DNA of 64,000 nucleotides from Solirubrobacteraceae bacterium (GCA_030447785.1 JAUJOF010000002.1:177383-241382), one strand, 5' to 3'. Counted from the stretch's first letter, positions 9,172 through 16,816 are shown. The notes: generated by a model not told the origin, from the sequence alone. A program made the numbers and translations.

Positions 9172-9764
9172 GACGTCCCCACCAGCGCCACGATGCGCGC
9201 GACGACCTCGTCGACGGGCAGGCCGGTGGTGTCCACCTCGACGGCGTCGTCGGCCGCACGCAGCGGAGAGTCGGCGCGCGCGGCGTCGCGCTGGTCGCGC
9301 ACCGCCTGCTCGAGCTCCACGATGGCCGGGTCGGCGCCCAGCTGGGCGGCCCGCCGCCGGGCGCGCTCGGCGGGGCTGGCGACCAGGAAGACCTTCAGCT
9401 CGGCGTCGGGCGCGACGACCGTGCCGATGTCGCGCCCCTCGGCCACCCAGTCGCCGCTGCGCATGAGCGCCTGCTGCTTTGTGACCAGGGCGCGGCGGAC
9501 GGCCGGCTGGGCGGCCACCACCGAGGCCCGCTCGCTCACCTCGGGGGCGCGGATGGCCGCGGTGACGTCCTCGCCGTCGAGCGTCACCCGCCCCCCCAGG
9601 CCGATCTGCGCTGCGGCCGGCTCGGGATGGCCGCGCAGGGCCGCCAGCGCGACCGCGCGGTACATGGCGCCCGTGTCCAGGTAGGTGAAGCCCAGCGCGC
9701 CCGCGACGGCGCGTGCGACCGTGGACTTCCCCGCGCCCGCGGGCCCGTCGATGGCGATGCGCAT
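9168..9764 (-). CDS. cmk: cytidylate kinase
   Basis: Phosphorylates CMP and dCMP to the diphosphates. The P-loop [10 protein letters not shown] sits right at the N-terminus (residues 6-15), followed by [10 protein letters not shown] and the CMP-binding region EGRDIGTVV (about 110). At 198 residues it is somewhat shorter than the usual 220-230. The ATG at 9764 starts [10 protein letters not shown], the canonical beginning; the frame extends upstream into the inverted-repeat element, which I treat as non-coding. The 3' end overlaps der (GTGA). It is separated from aroA by the structured element at 9778-9946, unlike the tight spacing elsewhere in this operon. Confidence 0.93.
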   Translation of the reverse strand: MRIAIDGPAGAGKSTVARAVAGALGFTYLDTGAMYRAVALAALRGHPEPAAAQIGLGGRVTLDGEDVTAAIRAPEVSERASVVAAQPAVRRALVTKQQALMRSGDWVAEGRDIGTVVAPDAELKVFLVASPAERARRRAAQLGADPAIVELEQAVRDQRDAARADSPLRAADDAVEVDTTGLPVDEVVARIVALVGTS

Positions 9765-9777
9765 GGCGCGGGGCAGA

Positions 9778-9946
9778 CTAGATGGTCGATTCCGAATAGT
9801 CCGCGGTCGCGGCGGCGTGTCTGGCGCCGCAGGACGCCGCACGCATCCGCAGCCAATGCCGAGGCATTGGCCAGGGTGGGGGTGGTGAACCTGCGGTGAT
9901 CAGGCGCGTCGTTCGCGGCCGCGAAGATTCGGAATCGACCATCTAG
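9778..9946. repeat. 169-bp palindromic element with internal hairpins between aroA and cmk
   Basis: Perfect 20-bp terminal inverted repeats: CTAGATGGTCGATTCCGAAT at 9778-9797 and its exact complement at 9927-9946. Inside are a GCGGCGT/ACGCCGC stem (9812-9818 with 9834-9840) and a 9-bp stem GCCAATGCC/GGCATTGGC with a 2-base loop (9852-9871). A perfect 14-bp palindrome TTCGCGGCCGCGAA lies at 9912-9925. A further CCGCAG/CTGCGG pairing (9847-9852 with 9891-9896) is possible. The right arm provides the TAG stop of aroA. It could be a non-autonomous mobile element or a folded RNA between two co-directional genes. No coding content is credible. Confidence 0.8.
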
Positions 9947-11238
9947 AGGAGCGTCCTCAGGTCCTCGGCGAAGCCGGGGTAGGAGACCTCGGCGGCCTCC
10001 ATGCCCACCACCTCGACCCCCTCGCGCGAGGCCAGGCCGGCGACGGCGCCGACCATGGCCAGGCGGTGGTCGCCGCGGGCGTCCAGCCTGCCGCCGCGCA
10101 GGCCACCCGTGCCGGTGACCGCGAAGCCGTCCTCGGTGGCCTCGATGCGCGCGCCCAGGCCGCTGAGGCCCTCGACCACGCCGGCGATGCGATCGGACTC
10201 CTTGACGCGCAGCTCCTGCGCGCCGTGCACCACGGTCTCCCCCTCGGCGAAGCAGCCCACGAGCGCGACCAGGGGCAGCTCGTCGATGGCCAGGGGCACC
10301 TCGTCGGCCTCCACCACGGTGCCCGCCAGGGGCGAGGCGCGCACGTCGAGCTCGGTGACCGGCTCGACGGGCGGGATGTCGTCGCCGGTGGGTTCCTCCA
10401 GCTCACCCACCAGGACCCCACCCATGCGCTCGAGGATCCGCAGGTAGCCCGTCCGCGTCCAGTTGGCGCCGAGATCGCCGACGACGATCTTCGAGCGTGC
10501 CACCAGCAGCGCGGCGGTGATCGGGAAGGCGGCCGAGGACGAGTCGCCGGGTACGCGGACGGTCTCCAGCTCCAGCTCGTCCGTGTTCGTGACCGTCACG
10601 TGGCGGCCGTTGCGGTGCACGGGCACGGCGGCCGCACGCAGGATCCGCTCGGTGTGGTCGCGGCTCGGGGCGGGCTCGGTCACCGTGGTCACGCCGCTGG
10701 CCACGAGCCCGGCCAGCAGCACGCAGGACTTCACCTGCGCGCTGGCCACCGGCAGCTCGTAGGCGATGGAGCGCAGGCGCGCCCCGCGCACCACGAAGGG
10801 CGGGTAGCGCTCGCGGGTGGCGTCGACCTGCGCCCCCATGAGGCGCAGCGGGTCGGCCACGCGGTCGATCGGTCGGCGGCGGATGGAGGCGTCGCCGTCC
10901 AGCGTGTAGGTGCGCCCGGCCTGGGCGGCCAGCCAGCCGGGCAGCAGGCGCATGAGCGTGCCCGCGTTGCCCACGTCGATGGGGTCGTGGCCCTCGCGCG
11001 CCTCGCGCAGGCCCGAGCCGCGAACGACGAGTCCGTCGGGACGCTGCTCGACCAGCGCGCCGAGGGAGCGCAGCGCGTCCAGCGTGGAGCGCGTGTCGGC
11101 GGCGTCGAGATAGTTCTCCACGCGCACGGGCTCGTCGTGCATGGCGGCCAGGAGCGCCGCGCGGTGGGAGATCGACTTGTCGGGCGGCGCGGTGAGCTGT
11201 CCGCGCAGCGGCCCGGCGGGCTCGAAGCGGACGTTCAC
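9943..11238 (-). CDS. aroA: 3-phosphoshikimate 1-carboxyvinyltransferase (EPSP synthase)
   Basis: Sixth step of the shikimate pathway: shikimate-3-phosphate + PEP gives EPSP. 431 residues, normal length. Key motifs: PDKSISHRAALLAA near residue 20 (phosphate-binding Lys), NAGTLMRLLPG (about 90), and KESDRI with the PEP-site Lys/Arg (about 345). Start is a GTG at 11238 overlapping the tyrA stop (GTGA); the longer open frame upstream is a shadow of tyrA. The stop TAG lies within the right arm of the palindromic element that follows. Confidence 0.96.
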   Translation of the reverse strand: MNVRFEPAGPLRGQLTAPPDKSISHRAALLAAMHDEPVRVENYLDAADTRSTLDALRSLGALVEQRPDGLVVRGSGLREAREGHDPIDVGNAGTLMRLLPGWLAAQAGRTYTLDGDASIRRRPIDRVADPLRLMGAQVDATRERYPPFVVRGARLRSIAYELPVASAQVKSCVLLAGLVASGVTTVTEPAPSRDHTERILRAAAVPVHRNGRHVTVTNTDELELETVRVPGDSSSAAFPITAALLVARSKIVVGDLGANWTRTGYLRILERMGGVLVGELEEPTGDDIPPVEPVTELDVRASPLAGTVVEADEVPLAIDELPLVALVGCFAEGETVVHGAQELRVKESDRIAGVVEGLSGLGARIEATEDGFAVTGTGGLRGGRLDARGDHRLAMVGAVAGLASREGVEVVGMEAAEVSYPGFAEDLRTLL

Positions 11239-12305
11239 CGGGCTTCCTCGGTGACCGGGTGGCCCTGCTCGCCGATCAGCCTCCTGGCCCGCTCGGCGCC
11301 CGCCTCGTTCACCCACAGGGCCACCACACCGTTGCGTGCGTCGGGCGAGGGGCTGAGGGCCATGTCGGAGATGTTGACGCCCGCCCGGCCGAGCGTGAGG
11401 GCCAGCTCCGCGATGACCCCGGGGCGGTTGGGCACCGCGACGCGCAGCTCGCGCACCGGTCCGCCCAGCCAGCCGCCCTCCACCAGGTCGCGCCGCTGTG
11501 CCGCGGCCTCCTCCTGCCAGGCGACCAGCTCGGCGCGCCGCCCGCCGGCCACCTGCGCGCGCACGCGGCCCAGCGCCTCCACGGCCTCGTCGAGCGCGGC
11601 CAGGAGCGCCTCGGCGTTGCCCAGGTAGATGTCCGGCCACAGCGCGGGGTTGGCCCCGGCCACCCGGGTGGTGTCGCGGAAGGAGGGGCCGGAGGCCGGA
11701 AGGCTGTCTCCCTCCCCCAGCGCGCCCGCGGCCTGGCCGACCAGCACGTTGGCCAGCACGTGGGGCAGGTGGGAGACGGTGGCCATCAGGCGATCGTGGA
11801 CCTCGGCGTCGATGGCCACCGGCTGGGCACCCAGACCGGTGATCAGGCGGTGGGCGCGCTCCAGCAGCGTGCCGCGGGTGGCGGGGGTGGGCGTGAGGTA
11901 CCAGGTGGCGTCCTCGAAGAGATCATCGCGCGCGGCGCCCACGCCCGAGGCCTCGGCACCGGCCAGGGGATGGCCGCCCAGATAGCGGGGATCCTCGTGG
12001 GCGCCCACCAGCGCGCGCTTGACCGACCCCACGTCCGTGACCAGGCAGTCCGGGCCGGCGGCGCCCAGCGCGGCCGCGAGCGCGTCGCCCAGGACGCCCA
12101 GCGGGGCGCACACGACGACCGCCTCCGCGCCGTGCAGCGTCTCGGCCACCGTGTCGCAGACCGTGTCGGCGGCGCCCGCCGCCGCCGCGGCCGCGCGAGC
12201 CGACGGGTCGGGATCGAAGGCGCGGACCTCGGCCCCCAGGCGCACGCGGGCCGCCAGGCCCACCGACCCGCCGATGAGCCCGGCGCCGACGACCGCGACC
12301 CTCAT
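11235..12305 (-). CDS. tyrA: prephenate dehydrogenase with C-terminal ACT domain
   Basis: Converts prephenate to 4-hydroxyphenylpyruvate in tyrosine synthesis, with NAD(P). N-terminal Rossmann motif GAGLIGGSVG (residues 7-16), GGHPLAGAEASG (about 110) with the conserved His, and SHLPHVLA (about 178) with the catalytic-domain His pair. From about residue 280 a C-terminal ACT domain (ELRVAVPNRPGVIAELALTL) probably gives allosteric feedback by an aromatic amino acid. 356 residues. ATG start 34 bases after the DAHP synthase stop. A lone dehydrogenase without fused chorismate mutase fits the separate aroH gene upstream. Confidence 0.93.
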   Translation of the reverse strand: MRVAVVGAGLIGGSVGLAARVRLGAEVRAFDPDPSARAAAAAAGAADTVCDTVAETLHGAEAVVVCAPLGVLGDALAAALGAAGPDCLVTDVGSVKRALVGAHEDPRYLGGHPLAGAEASGVGAARDDLFEDATWYLTPTPATRGTLLERAHRLITGLGAQPVAIDAEVHDRLMATVSHLPHVLANVLVGQAAGALGEGDSLPASGPSFRDTTRVAGANPALWPDIYLGNAEALLAALDEAVEALGRVRAQVAGGRRAELVAWQEEAAAQRRDLVEGGWLGGPVRELRVAVPNRPGVIAELALTLGRAGVNISDMALSPSPDARNGVVALWVNEAGAERARRLIGEQGHPVTEEAR

Positions 12306-12339
12306 CGGCCGCTTCGTCCGTCGCGGGGGCTCCGGTCGC

Positions 12340-13419
12340 TCACGTCGCCGTGCGCCGCCCGTGCACCGCCTCGGCGAGCCCCTCGAGCACGTCGACCGTC
12401 GCCTCCCAGCTCATGCAGGCGTCGGTGATCGACTGCCCGTAGACCAGCGGCTCGCCGCCCTTGAGCTCCTGGCAGCCGGCGACGAGGAAGGACTCGAGCA
12501 TGACGCCCACGATGGCCCGTTCGCCGGCCGCCACCTGGGCGCCGATCTCGTCGGCCACCGCCGGCTGGCGCTCGTGGTCCTTGCCGCTGTTGCCATGGGA
12601 GGCGTCGATGACCAGGCGCTCGGGCAGGTTGGCCAGGCGCAGCTTCTCGAGCGCTGAGGCGACCTCGGCGGGACCGTGATTGGGAGCGCCGCCACCGCGC
12701 AGGATCACGTGCCCGTCGGGGTTGCCGCTCGTATGCAGGATCGCCGGCACCCCGTCGGCACCGACGCCCGCGAACGCGTGGGGAGCCGCGGCGGCGCGCA
12801 CGGCGTCCACGGCGACCTGGACGTTGCCGTCGGTGCGGTTCTTGAAGCCCACGGGCATCGACAGGCCCGACCCGAGCTGGCGGTGCGTCTGGCTCTCGGT
12901 CGTCCGCGCGCCGATCGCTCCCCACGCGACGGTGTCGGCGATGTACTGGGGCGTGATGGGATCAAGCCACTCGACGCCGACGGGCAGACCGAGGCCAAGG
13001 ACCTCGAGCAGAAGCTCGCGGGCGGTCGAAAGGCCGGTGTCCACGTCGAAGGTCCCGTCGAGGTGGGGATCGTTGATCAGGCCCTTCCATCCCGTCGTGG
13101 TCCGCGGCTTCTCGAAGTAGACGCGCATGGCCACGAACAGCTCGGAGGCGAGCTCCTCGGCCTCGGAGCTCAGGAGCTGGGCGTACTCGAGGGCCGCTTG
13201 CGCGTCGTGGACGCTGCAAGGCCCGACGATCACGAGCAGCCGGTCGTCGGCACCCTCGAGGATGGCGGTGGTCTGCTCGCGGTGACGGATGACCTGCTCG
13301 GTGCGATCGGCCGCGAGCGGGAGGCGCTCGAGGAGCCGCGCGGGGCTGGTCAGTGGCATGACGCGCTCGATGCGGCGGTCGCGCACGCCATCGTGCCGGG
13401 GCACGTCTGTCACGGACAT
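12340..13419 (-). CDS. aroG: 3-deoxy-7-phosphoheptulonate (DAHP) synthase, class I AroG/F/H type
   Basis: First committed step of aromatic biosynthesis: PEP + erythrose-4-phosphate to DAHP. 359 residues, like the E. coli AroG/F/H enzymes. Motifs: GPCSVHD (about residue 66), MRVYFEKPRTTTGWKG (about 97), GFKNRTDG (about 192) and DASHGNSGKD (about 270) with the metal-binding His. It is the E. coli-type class I enzyme, not the class II type common in other actinobacteria. Preceded by an aromatic-rich leader peptide and hairpin (13499-13606) that probably control its expression. The ATG at 13419 has only a weak purine-rich site. Confidence 0.95.
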   Translation of the reverse strand: MSVTDVPRHDGVRDRRIERVMPLTSPARLLERLPLAADRTEQVIRHREQTTAILEGADDRLLVIVGPCSVHDAQAALEYAQLLSSEAEELASELFVAMRVYFEKPRTTTGWKGLINDPHLDGTFDVDTGLSTARELLLEVLGLGLPVGVEWLDPITPQYIADTVAWGAIGARTTESQTHRQLGSGLSMPVGFKNRTDGNVQVAVDAVRAAAAPHAFAGVGADGVPAILHTSGNPDGHVILRGGGAPNHGPAEVASALEKLRLANLPERLVIDASHGNSGKDHERQPAVADEIGAQVAAGERAIVGVMLESFLVAGCQELKGGEPLVYGQSITDACMSWEATVDVLEGLAEAVHGRRTAT

Positions 13420-13498
13420 GGCTTCTTCTCGGTGATCACGGCTACGGGTCCTTTCCAGAGGCGCCTGCGAGGGCAGTACGAAGAGCGGCGGGTCCTGC

Positions 13499-13544
13499 GG
13501 CGCTCGGCTGAAAGAGGGATGCAGCGGACGAGAAGCCGAGCGCC
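13499..13544 (-). promoter_or_regulatory. attenuator hairpin of the aroG leader
   Basis: Perfect 11-bp stem GGCGCTCGGCT / AGCCGAGCGCC (arms 13534-13544 and 13499-13509, 24-base loop). In the direction of transcription the 5' arm begins at the last base of the leader-peptide stop codon, so a ribosome ending there would cover it. The 3' arm can instead pair through GAGCG with CGCTC some 13 bases downstream, giving mutually exclusive structures. There is no clear U-run, so the terminator form is uncertain. Confidence 0.7.
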
Positions 13545-13606
13545 TAGCTAAATCGCCAGGCGGCGAACAGCGGGGCGTACCGGTGGCTGCTCACGAAACG
13601 GCTCAT
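13544..13606 (-). CDS. aromatic-rich leader peptide of the DAHP synthase gene
   Basis: A 20-codon frame, MSRFVSSHRYAPLFAAWRFS then TAG, lying 10 bases after the hisC-type gene stop and about 125 bases before the DAHP synthase start. It has three Phe, one Tyr and one Trp, five aromatic residues in twenty, i.e. every end product of the pathway that starts with aroG. The stop codon abuts the 11-bp hairpin. This matches the layout of ribosome-mediated attenuation, where slow reading of aromatic codons changes the RNA fold. Possible alternative start: the GTG one codon earlier. No strong ribosome site is visible. Confidence 0.7.
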   Translation of the reverse strand: MSRFVSSHRYAPLFAAWRFS

Positions 13607-13616
13607 CACCGCGAGT

Positions 13617-14699
13617 CTAGAGGACCGCGCGCAGGGCGTCGAGGAAGCGGGCGTTCTCGGAGGGGGTGCCGAAGGTGACGCGCAGCGCCCCCTCGCGTCC
13701 CAGCGCGGTGCCGGCGCGCACCAGCACGCCACGATCGCGCAGGCCGACCACCACGTCAGGCTCCATCGCGGGGTCGGGGAGGTCGAACCAGACGAAGTTG
13801 GCCTGCGACTCGGCGGGCTCGATGCCCAGCCCGGCCAGCGCGGACTCGACCTCCACCCGGGCGACGACGGCCTGCTCGACGCGGTCGGCCACCGCGTCCT
13901 GGTGGCGCAGGGCCTCCACCGCGGCGGCTTGGGCGGCGACGTTGCAGAAGAAGGGCTGGCGCACCTGGTCGAGGGCCTGGACCATCTCCTCACCTCCGCA
14001 CAGGCCGTAGCCCACCCGCAGCCCCGCCAGCCCGTAGATCTTGGAGAAGGTGCGCAGGATCACCACGTTGGCGTGGCGCTCGAGCAGGTCGAGCGTGGTG
14101 TCGGGGTCGTCCAGGATGTTGAACTCGATGTAGGCCTCGTCGAGGACCACGACGACGTGGCGGGGCAGGTCGGCCACGAAGGCGGCGATCTCGTCGGCGG
14201 GCAGCGCGGTGGAGGTCGGGTTGTTGGGGTTGCAGACGATCACCATGCGCGTGGCCACGGTGACCTCGCGCGCCATCGCCTCCAGGTCGTGGCGGTGCGC
14301 GGCGTCGAGGGGCACCGTGATCGCCGTGGCGCCCGAGGCGGCGGCCACGTGCGGGTACACCGAGAAGGACGGCCAGGCATAGACCAGCTCGGCGCCGGGC
14401 TCGAGCAGCGCCTCGCCGCAGGCCAGCAGCACGTCGCACGAGCCGTTGCCGATCGCGATGCGGGTGGAGCGCACCCCGGTGCGGTCGGCCAGCGCGCGGC
14501 GCAGGCGGGCGTTGGAGGGGTCGGGGTAGCGGTTGGCGCCGCCCAGCACGCGCTGGGCGGCCTCCACCACCTGGGGCAGCGGCCCGTAGGGCGACTCGTT
14601 CGAGGCCAGCAGCGCCACGTCGTCGGGCAGCGCGTAGCCGCCGGCGGCGGGATAGCGGGGCAGGCGCTGGACACGCTGGGAGAACTCGAGGCGGGGCAT
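13617..14699 (-). CDS. hisC: class I/II PLP aminotransferase, HisC-type (likely aromatic / histidinol-phosphate)
   Basis: Fold type I PLP enzyme of the HisC family, 360 residues. Motifs: LASNESPYGPLP at the N-terminus, CNPNNPT (about residue 180), DEAYIEF (about 210) and FSKIYGLAGLRVGY with the Schiff-base lysine (about 240). HisC-family enzymes use histidinol phosphate or aromatic keto acids. The setting, between chorismate mutase and DAHP synthase and ahead of tyrA, argues for transamination of phenylpyruvate or 4-hydroxyphenylpyruvate, the last step to Phe/Tyr. Start is the ATG at 14699 (MPRLEFSQRV); a longer open frame upstream is not needed. The aromatic leader follows its stop. Confidence 0.88.
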   Translation of the reverse strand: MPRLEFSQRVQRLPRYPAAGGYALPDDVALLASNESPYGPLPQVVEAAQRVLGGANRYPDPSNARLRRALADRTGVRSTRIAIGNGSCDVLLACGEALLEPGAELVYAWPSFSVYPHVAAASGATAITVPLDAAHRHDLEAMAREVTVATRMVIVCNPNNPTSTALPADEIAAFVADLPRHVVVVLDEAYIEFNILDDPDTTLDLLERHANVVILRTFSKIYGLAGLRVGYGLCGGEEMVQALDQVRQPFFCNVAAQAAAVEALRHQDAVADRVEQAVVARVEVESALAGLGIEPAESQANFVWFDLPDPAMEPDVVVGLRDRGVLVRAGTALGREGALRVTFGTPSENARFLDALRAVL

Positions 14700-14739
14700 G
14701 GGGGAGCTGGGCTTTCGTCTGCGGTCATCGGGACCGATG

Positions 14740-14773
14740 GCCTCCGACGACGTTACGCCTCCGACGACGTTAC
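14740..14773. repeat. tandem 17-bp direct repeat between aroH and hisC
   Basis: Two perfect, adjacent copies of GCCTCCGACGACGTTAC (14740-14756, 14757-14773). On the minus strand each copy reads GTAACGTCGTCGGAGGC. One copy spans the chorismate mutase stop (TAA) and each carries GGAGG, a possible ribosome site, though it lies too far from the hisC start to serve directly. Probably a slippage duplication. Confidence 0.8.
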
Positions 14774-15135
14774 TGGGCTCCCTCGAGGTCCAGGCGCAGG
14801 CCCCGGGCCTGGCCCAGGTACACATGGCGAGGGGTGTGGCCTTCGTCCACGTGGTAGTGCATGAGCAGCCGGATGACGCGTGGCAACGCCCCCGGCACCG
14901 CCATCTCTCGCGCGCACAGCAACGGGACGGCGGAGAAGCCGTTCTGACGCGCGGCCACGGCGGGGAACTCCGCATGGAGATCGTCGGTCACGGTGAAGAT
15001 GCAGCTGACGACGTCCTGTGGACGTAACGCGTTGCGCTCGAGGATCTCGCGCAGGAGCTCCTCGGTGGCGCCCAGGATCGCCTCCCGCTCGTCGGCCTCG
15101 ACGGTGGTGGCCCCGCGCAGGGCGAACAGCCGCAT
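14770..15135 (-). CDS. aroH: chorismate mutase, AroH class
   Basis: Rearranges chorismate to prephenate, the branch toward Phe and Tyr. 121 residues, the length of the Bacillus AroH trimeric class (not the helical AroQ class). Begins MRLFALRGATTVEADE, with the conserved RGATT and the following acidic run, then LCAREMAVPGALPRVIR (about residue 73), which carries active-site Cys/Arg equivalents, and the late HVYLGQA. ATG at 15135, 30 bases after the pseudouridine synthase stop. Its product prephenate is the substrate of the nearby tyrA. Confidence 0.93.
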   Translation of the reverse strand: MRLFALRGATTVEADEREAILGATEELLREILERNALRPQDVVSCIFTVTDDLHAEFPAVAARQNGFSAVPLLCAREMAVPGALPRVIRLLMHYHVDEGHTPRHVYLGQARGLRLDLEGAQ

Positions 15136-15165
15136 AAGGGCGCCAGTGTGCCAGGCGCGCCGGGC

Positions 15166-15861
15166 TCACCCCTGACGCAGCCGCTCCACCTCGGCGGGCG
15201 ACAGCACCCGCCAGGTACCGGACGCCAGGCCGCGCAGCTCCAGCGGGCCGAAGCGGGTACGCGCCAGCGCCTGGACGGGGTGGCCGACGGCGGCGCACAT
15301 CCGCCGGACCTGGCGCTTGCGCCCCTCGCGCAGGGTCAGCTCCAGCAGCCCCGGGCGCACCTCGCGCACGCCGGCCGGGGCCGTGCGCCCGTCCTCGAGC
15401 TCGACGCCCTCGCGCAGCGCGCGCAGCGAGCGGGGGCCCGGCCGCCCCCCGCCCACGTGGGCGCGGTAGGTGCGCGTCACCTGGTGGCGGGGATGCAACA
15501 GCCGCTCGGCCAGCTCACCGTCGTTGGTGAGCAGGAGCAGGCCGGTGGTGTCGGCGTCCAGGCGACCGACGGGGTACAGGCGCGTGCCCGGCAGGTCGAC
15601 CAGGTCGACCACCGTCGGGCGCCCGTGGGTGTCGCGCGCGGTGGACACCACCCCGGGCGGCTTGTGCAGCGCAACCACCACGCGATGTTCCGGGCCCGCC
15701 AGCGCCCGCCCGTCGACCGCCACGCCGCTGTGCTCGTCCACGTCGCGCGCCGGGTCGGTCACCACCGCGCCGCCCACCGTGACCCGCCCGGCGCGCACCA
15801 CCTCCTCGGCGGCCCGCCGCGAGGCCACCCCGGCGTGGGCGAGGAACTTGGCCAGGCGCAC
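15166..15861 (-). CDS. rluB: 23S rRNA/16S rRNA pseudouridine synthase, RluB/RsuA family
   Basis: Isomerises a uridine in rRNA. An N-terminal S4 RNA-binding domain (RLAKFLAHAGVASRRAAEE, residues 2-20) precedes the RsuA/RluB catalytic domain. The catalytic-Asp motif is GRLDADTTGLLLLTNDG (about residue 100), and the late motif is EGRKRQVRRM. 231 residues. GTG start at 15861 gives the standard N-terminus. In many Gram-positive bacteria this gene follows scpB directly; here scpB is 6 kb upstream, with a block of mostly unrelated genes between them. The exact site (RluB versus RsuA) cannot be told from motifs alone. Confidence 0.92.
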   Translation of the reverse strand: MRLAKFLAHAGVASRRAAEEVVRAGRVTVGGAVVTDPARDVDEHSGVAVDGRALAGPEHRVVVALHKPPGVVSTARDTHGRPTVVDLVDLPGTRLYPVGRLDADTTGLLLLTNDGELAERLLHPRHQVTRTYRAHVGGGRPGPRSLRALREGVELEDGRTAPAGVREVRPGLLELTLREGRKRQVRRMCAAVGHPVQALARTRFGPLELRGLASGTWRVLSPAEVERLRQG

Positions 15862-15913
15862 GGTCGGGCAGGCTAGGGGGCGAGCGCAGGCGAGCCGTGG
15901 GAGGCGGCCCCGC

Positions 15914-16010
15914 GGGTGCCGGAGGGGCCAGATGGCCCCGAAGGCGGGCCCCGCGCCCGCGCTGCGCCGAAGGCGGGCCCCCAGGTCGCGAGAGCGACAC
16001 AGCATCCTAC
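15914..16010 (+). repeat. dispersed intergenic repeat, copy C
   Basis: Starts GGGTGCCGGAGGGGCCA and ends GTCGCGAGAGCGACAC with the tail CAGCATCCTACGA. The stem is GGGGCCA/TGGCCCC here, against GGCGGCCA/TGGCCGCC in copies B and E, so both arms have changed together. A second internal GGCGGGCCCC segment makes it longer. It is the only copy not placed after a gene end: it lies between divergent genes. Confidence 0.65.
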
Positions 16011-16053
16011 GAGGGAGGGTTGTCGAGGCGGCCGGAGGGGAAGGAGCGCTCGC

Positions 16054-16422
16054 GTGCGCCGCATCGCCCTCGTGACCCTGCTCCTGGCCGGGCTGGCCAC
16101 CGGCTGTGGCGAGAGCTCGCCGAGCGCGGCGGGCGCGGACGAGCGACTGCCGGCAGCGGCCCAGGCCGAGGTCACCGACGCACGGGACCGCATCCGGGCA
16201 CTGTGCCGGGAGGGGGTGCCGCGTCCCGACGACCTGCGCCGCGCCGTCGCCGACCTGGTGGCCGTCCTCGAGCAGTACCCCGAGCGCATCGTGCAGGGCG
16301 GCGAGTTCGACCGGACCAGAACGGTGCCCGGCGCGGCGCTCCTGGCCGCCGACGACCTCGAGGACTGCGGCGCCGAGGCGATCGCCGAGGAGCTGCGCGA
16401 GGCGGTCGCGCGGGTGACCTGA
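16054..16422 (+). CDS. putative lipoprotein, unknown function
   Basis: 122 residues beginning VRRIALVTLLLAGLATGC, a signal peptide with a lipobox-like end (LATGC, cysteine near residue 18), so the product is probably lipid-anchored on the outside of the membrane. The rest is a helical, Arg/Asp/Glu/Ala-rich domain with two more cysteines (about residues 49 and 107) that could form a disulfide. The GTG at 16054 has a GGAG ribosome site 8-9 bases upstream. I do not recognise a family. It is the first gene of the block that separates scpB from the pseudouridine synthase gene. Confidence 0.65.
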   Translation: MRRIALVTLLLAGLATGCGESSPSAAGADERLPAAAQAEVTDARDRIRALCREGVPRPDDLRRAVADLVAVLEQYPERIVQGGEFDRTRTVPGAALLAADDLEDCGAEAIAEELREAVARVT

Positions 16423-16451
16423 GGCGCGCGACGCTCAGCCGCGCGCGACCC

Positions 16452-16652
16452 TCAGCCGGACTCGCGAGACGGTGCGCTTGGCCATACCACCTGTGGCGCG
16501 GTGTCGCGCACGAAGCGCCGGTAGGCGGCCAGCGGCACCACCACGCGCCGCCGCGGCAAGGCGACCCCGCAGAGCGGGCAACACTCCAAGGTGGCGTACG
16601 CCGCCGCGCTGTAGCTCACACACTCACATGACGGGCACTTCACGTAGGGCAT
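16452..16652 (-). CDS. small zinc-ribbon protein
   Basis: 66 residues starting MPYVKCPSCECVSY, with a second pair CCPLC about 20 residues later: CxxC-x(16-18)-CxxC, a single zinc ribbon. A basic segment follows (PRRRVVVPLAAYRRFV). The start at 16652 has a perfect GGAGG six bases upstream, which is strong support for a real gene and for this start over the upstream ATG. No enzyme motif. Divergent from rlmN, with an unusual hairpin between them. Function unknown. Confidence 0.68.
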   Translation of the reverse strand: MPYVKCPSCECVSYSAAAYATLECCPLCGVALPRRRVVVPLAAYRRFVRDTAPQVVWPSAPSRESG

Positions 16653-16781
16653 GACGGACCTCCGGTCAAGTCGGACTGAAGGTCCTGACCGCCACGCAGC
16701 AGCCATCTCCCGAGACCCGAACCGTGCCGACCGACGACCAAGCGGCGAACAGGAACCTCTCCAATCCCTGTTCAGCGCGCC

Positions 16782-16816
16782 AGGTCAGGACCAGCAGACT
16801 AGCTGGCCTGTCACCT
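16782..16816 (+). other. bulged hairpin upstream of rlmN
   Basis: Inverted repeat AGGT-CAGG-(A)-CCAGC / GCTGG-CCTG-(TC)-ACCT with a 6-base loop: 13 base pairs with two small bulges, about 50 bases before the rlmN start. It could be a 5'-leader structure or an operator in the divergent zinc-ribbon/rlmN gap. Confidence 0.5.

Noticed and set aside
13420-13440. Alternative GTG start with a good ribosome site just before aroG
   Set aside because: It is out of frame with aroG and ends after nine codons; at most a second mini-frame in the leader.
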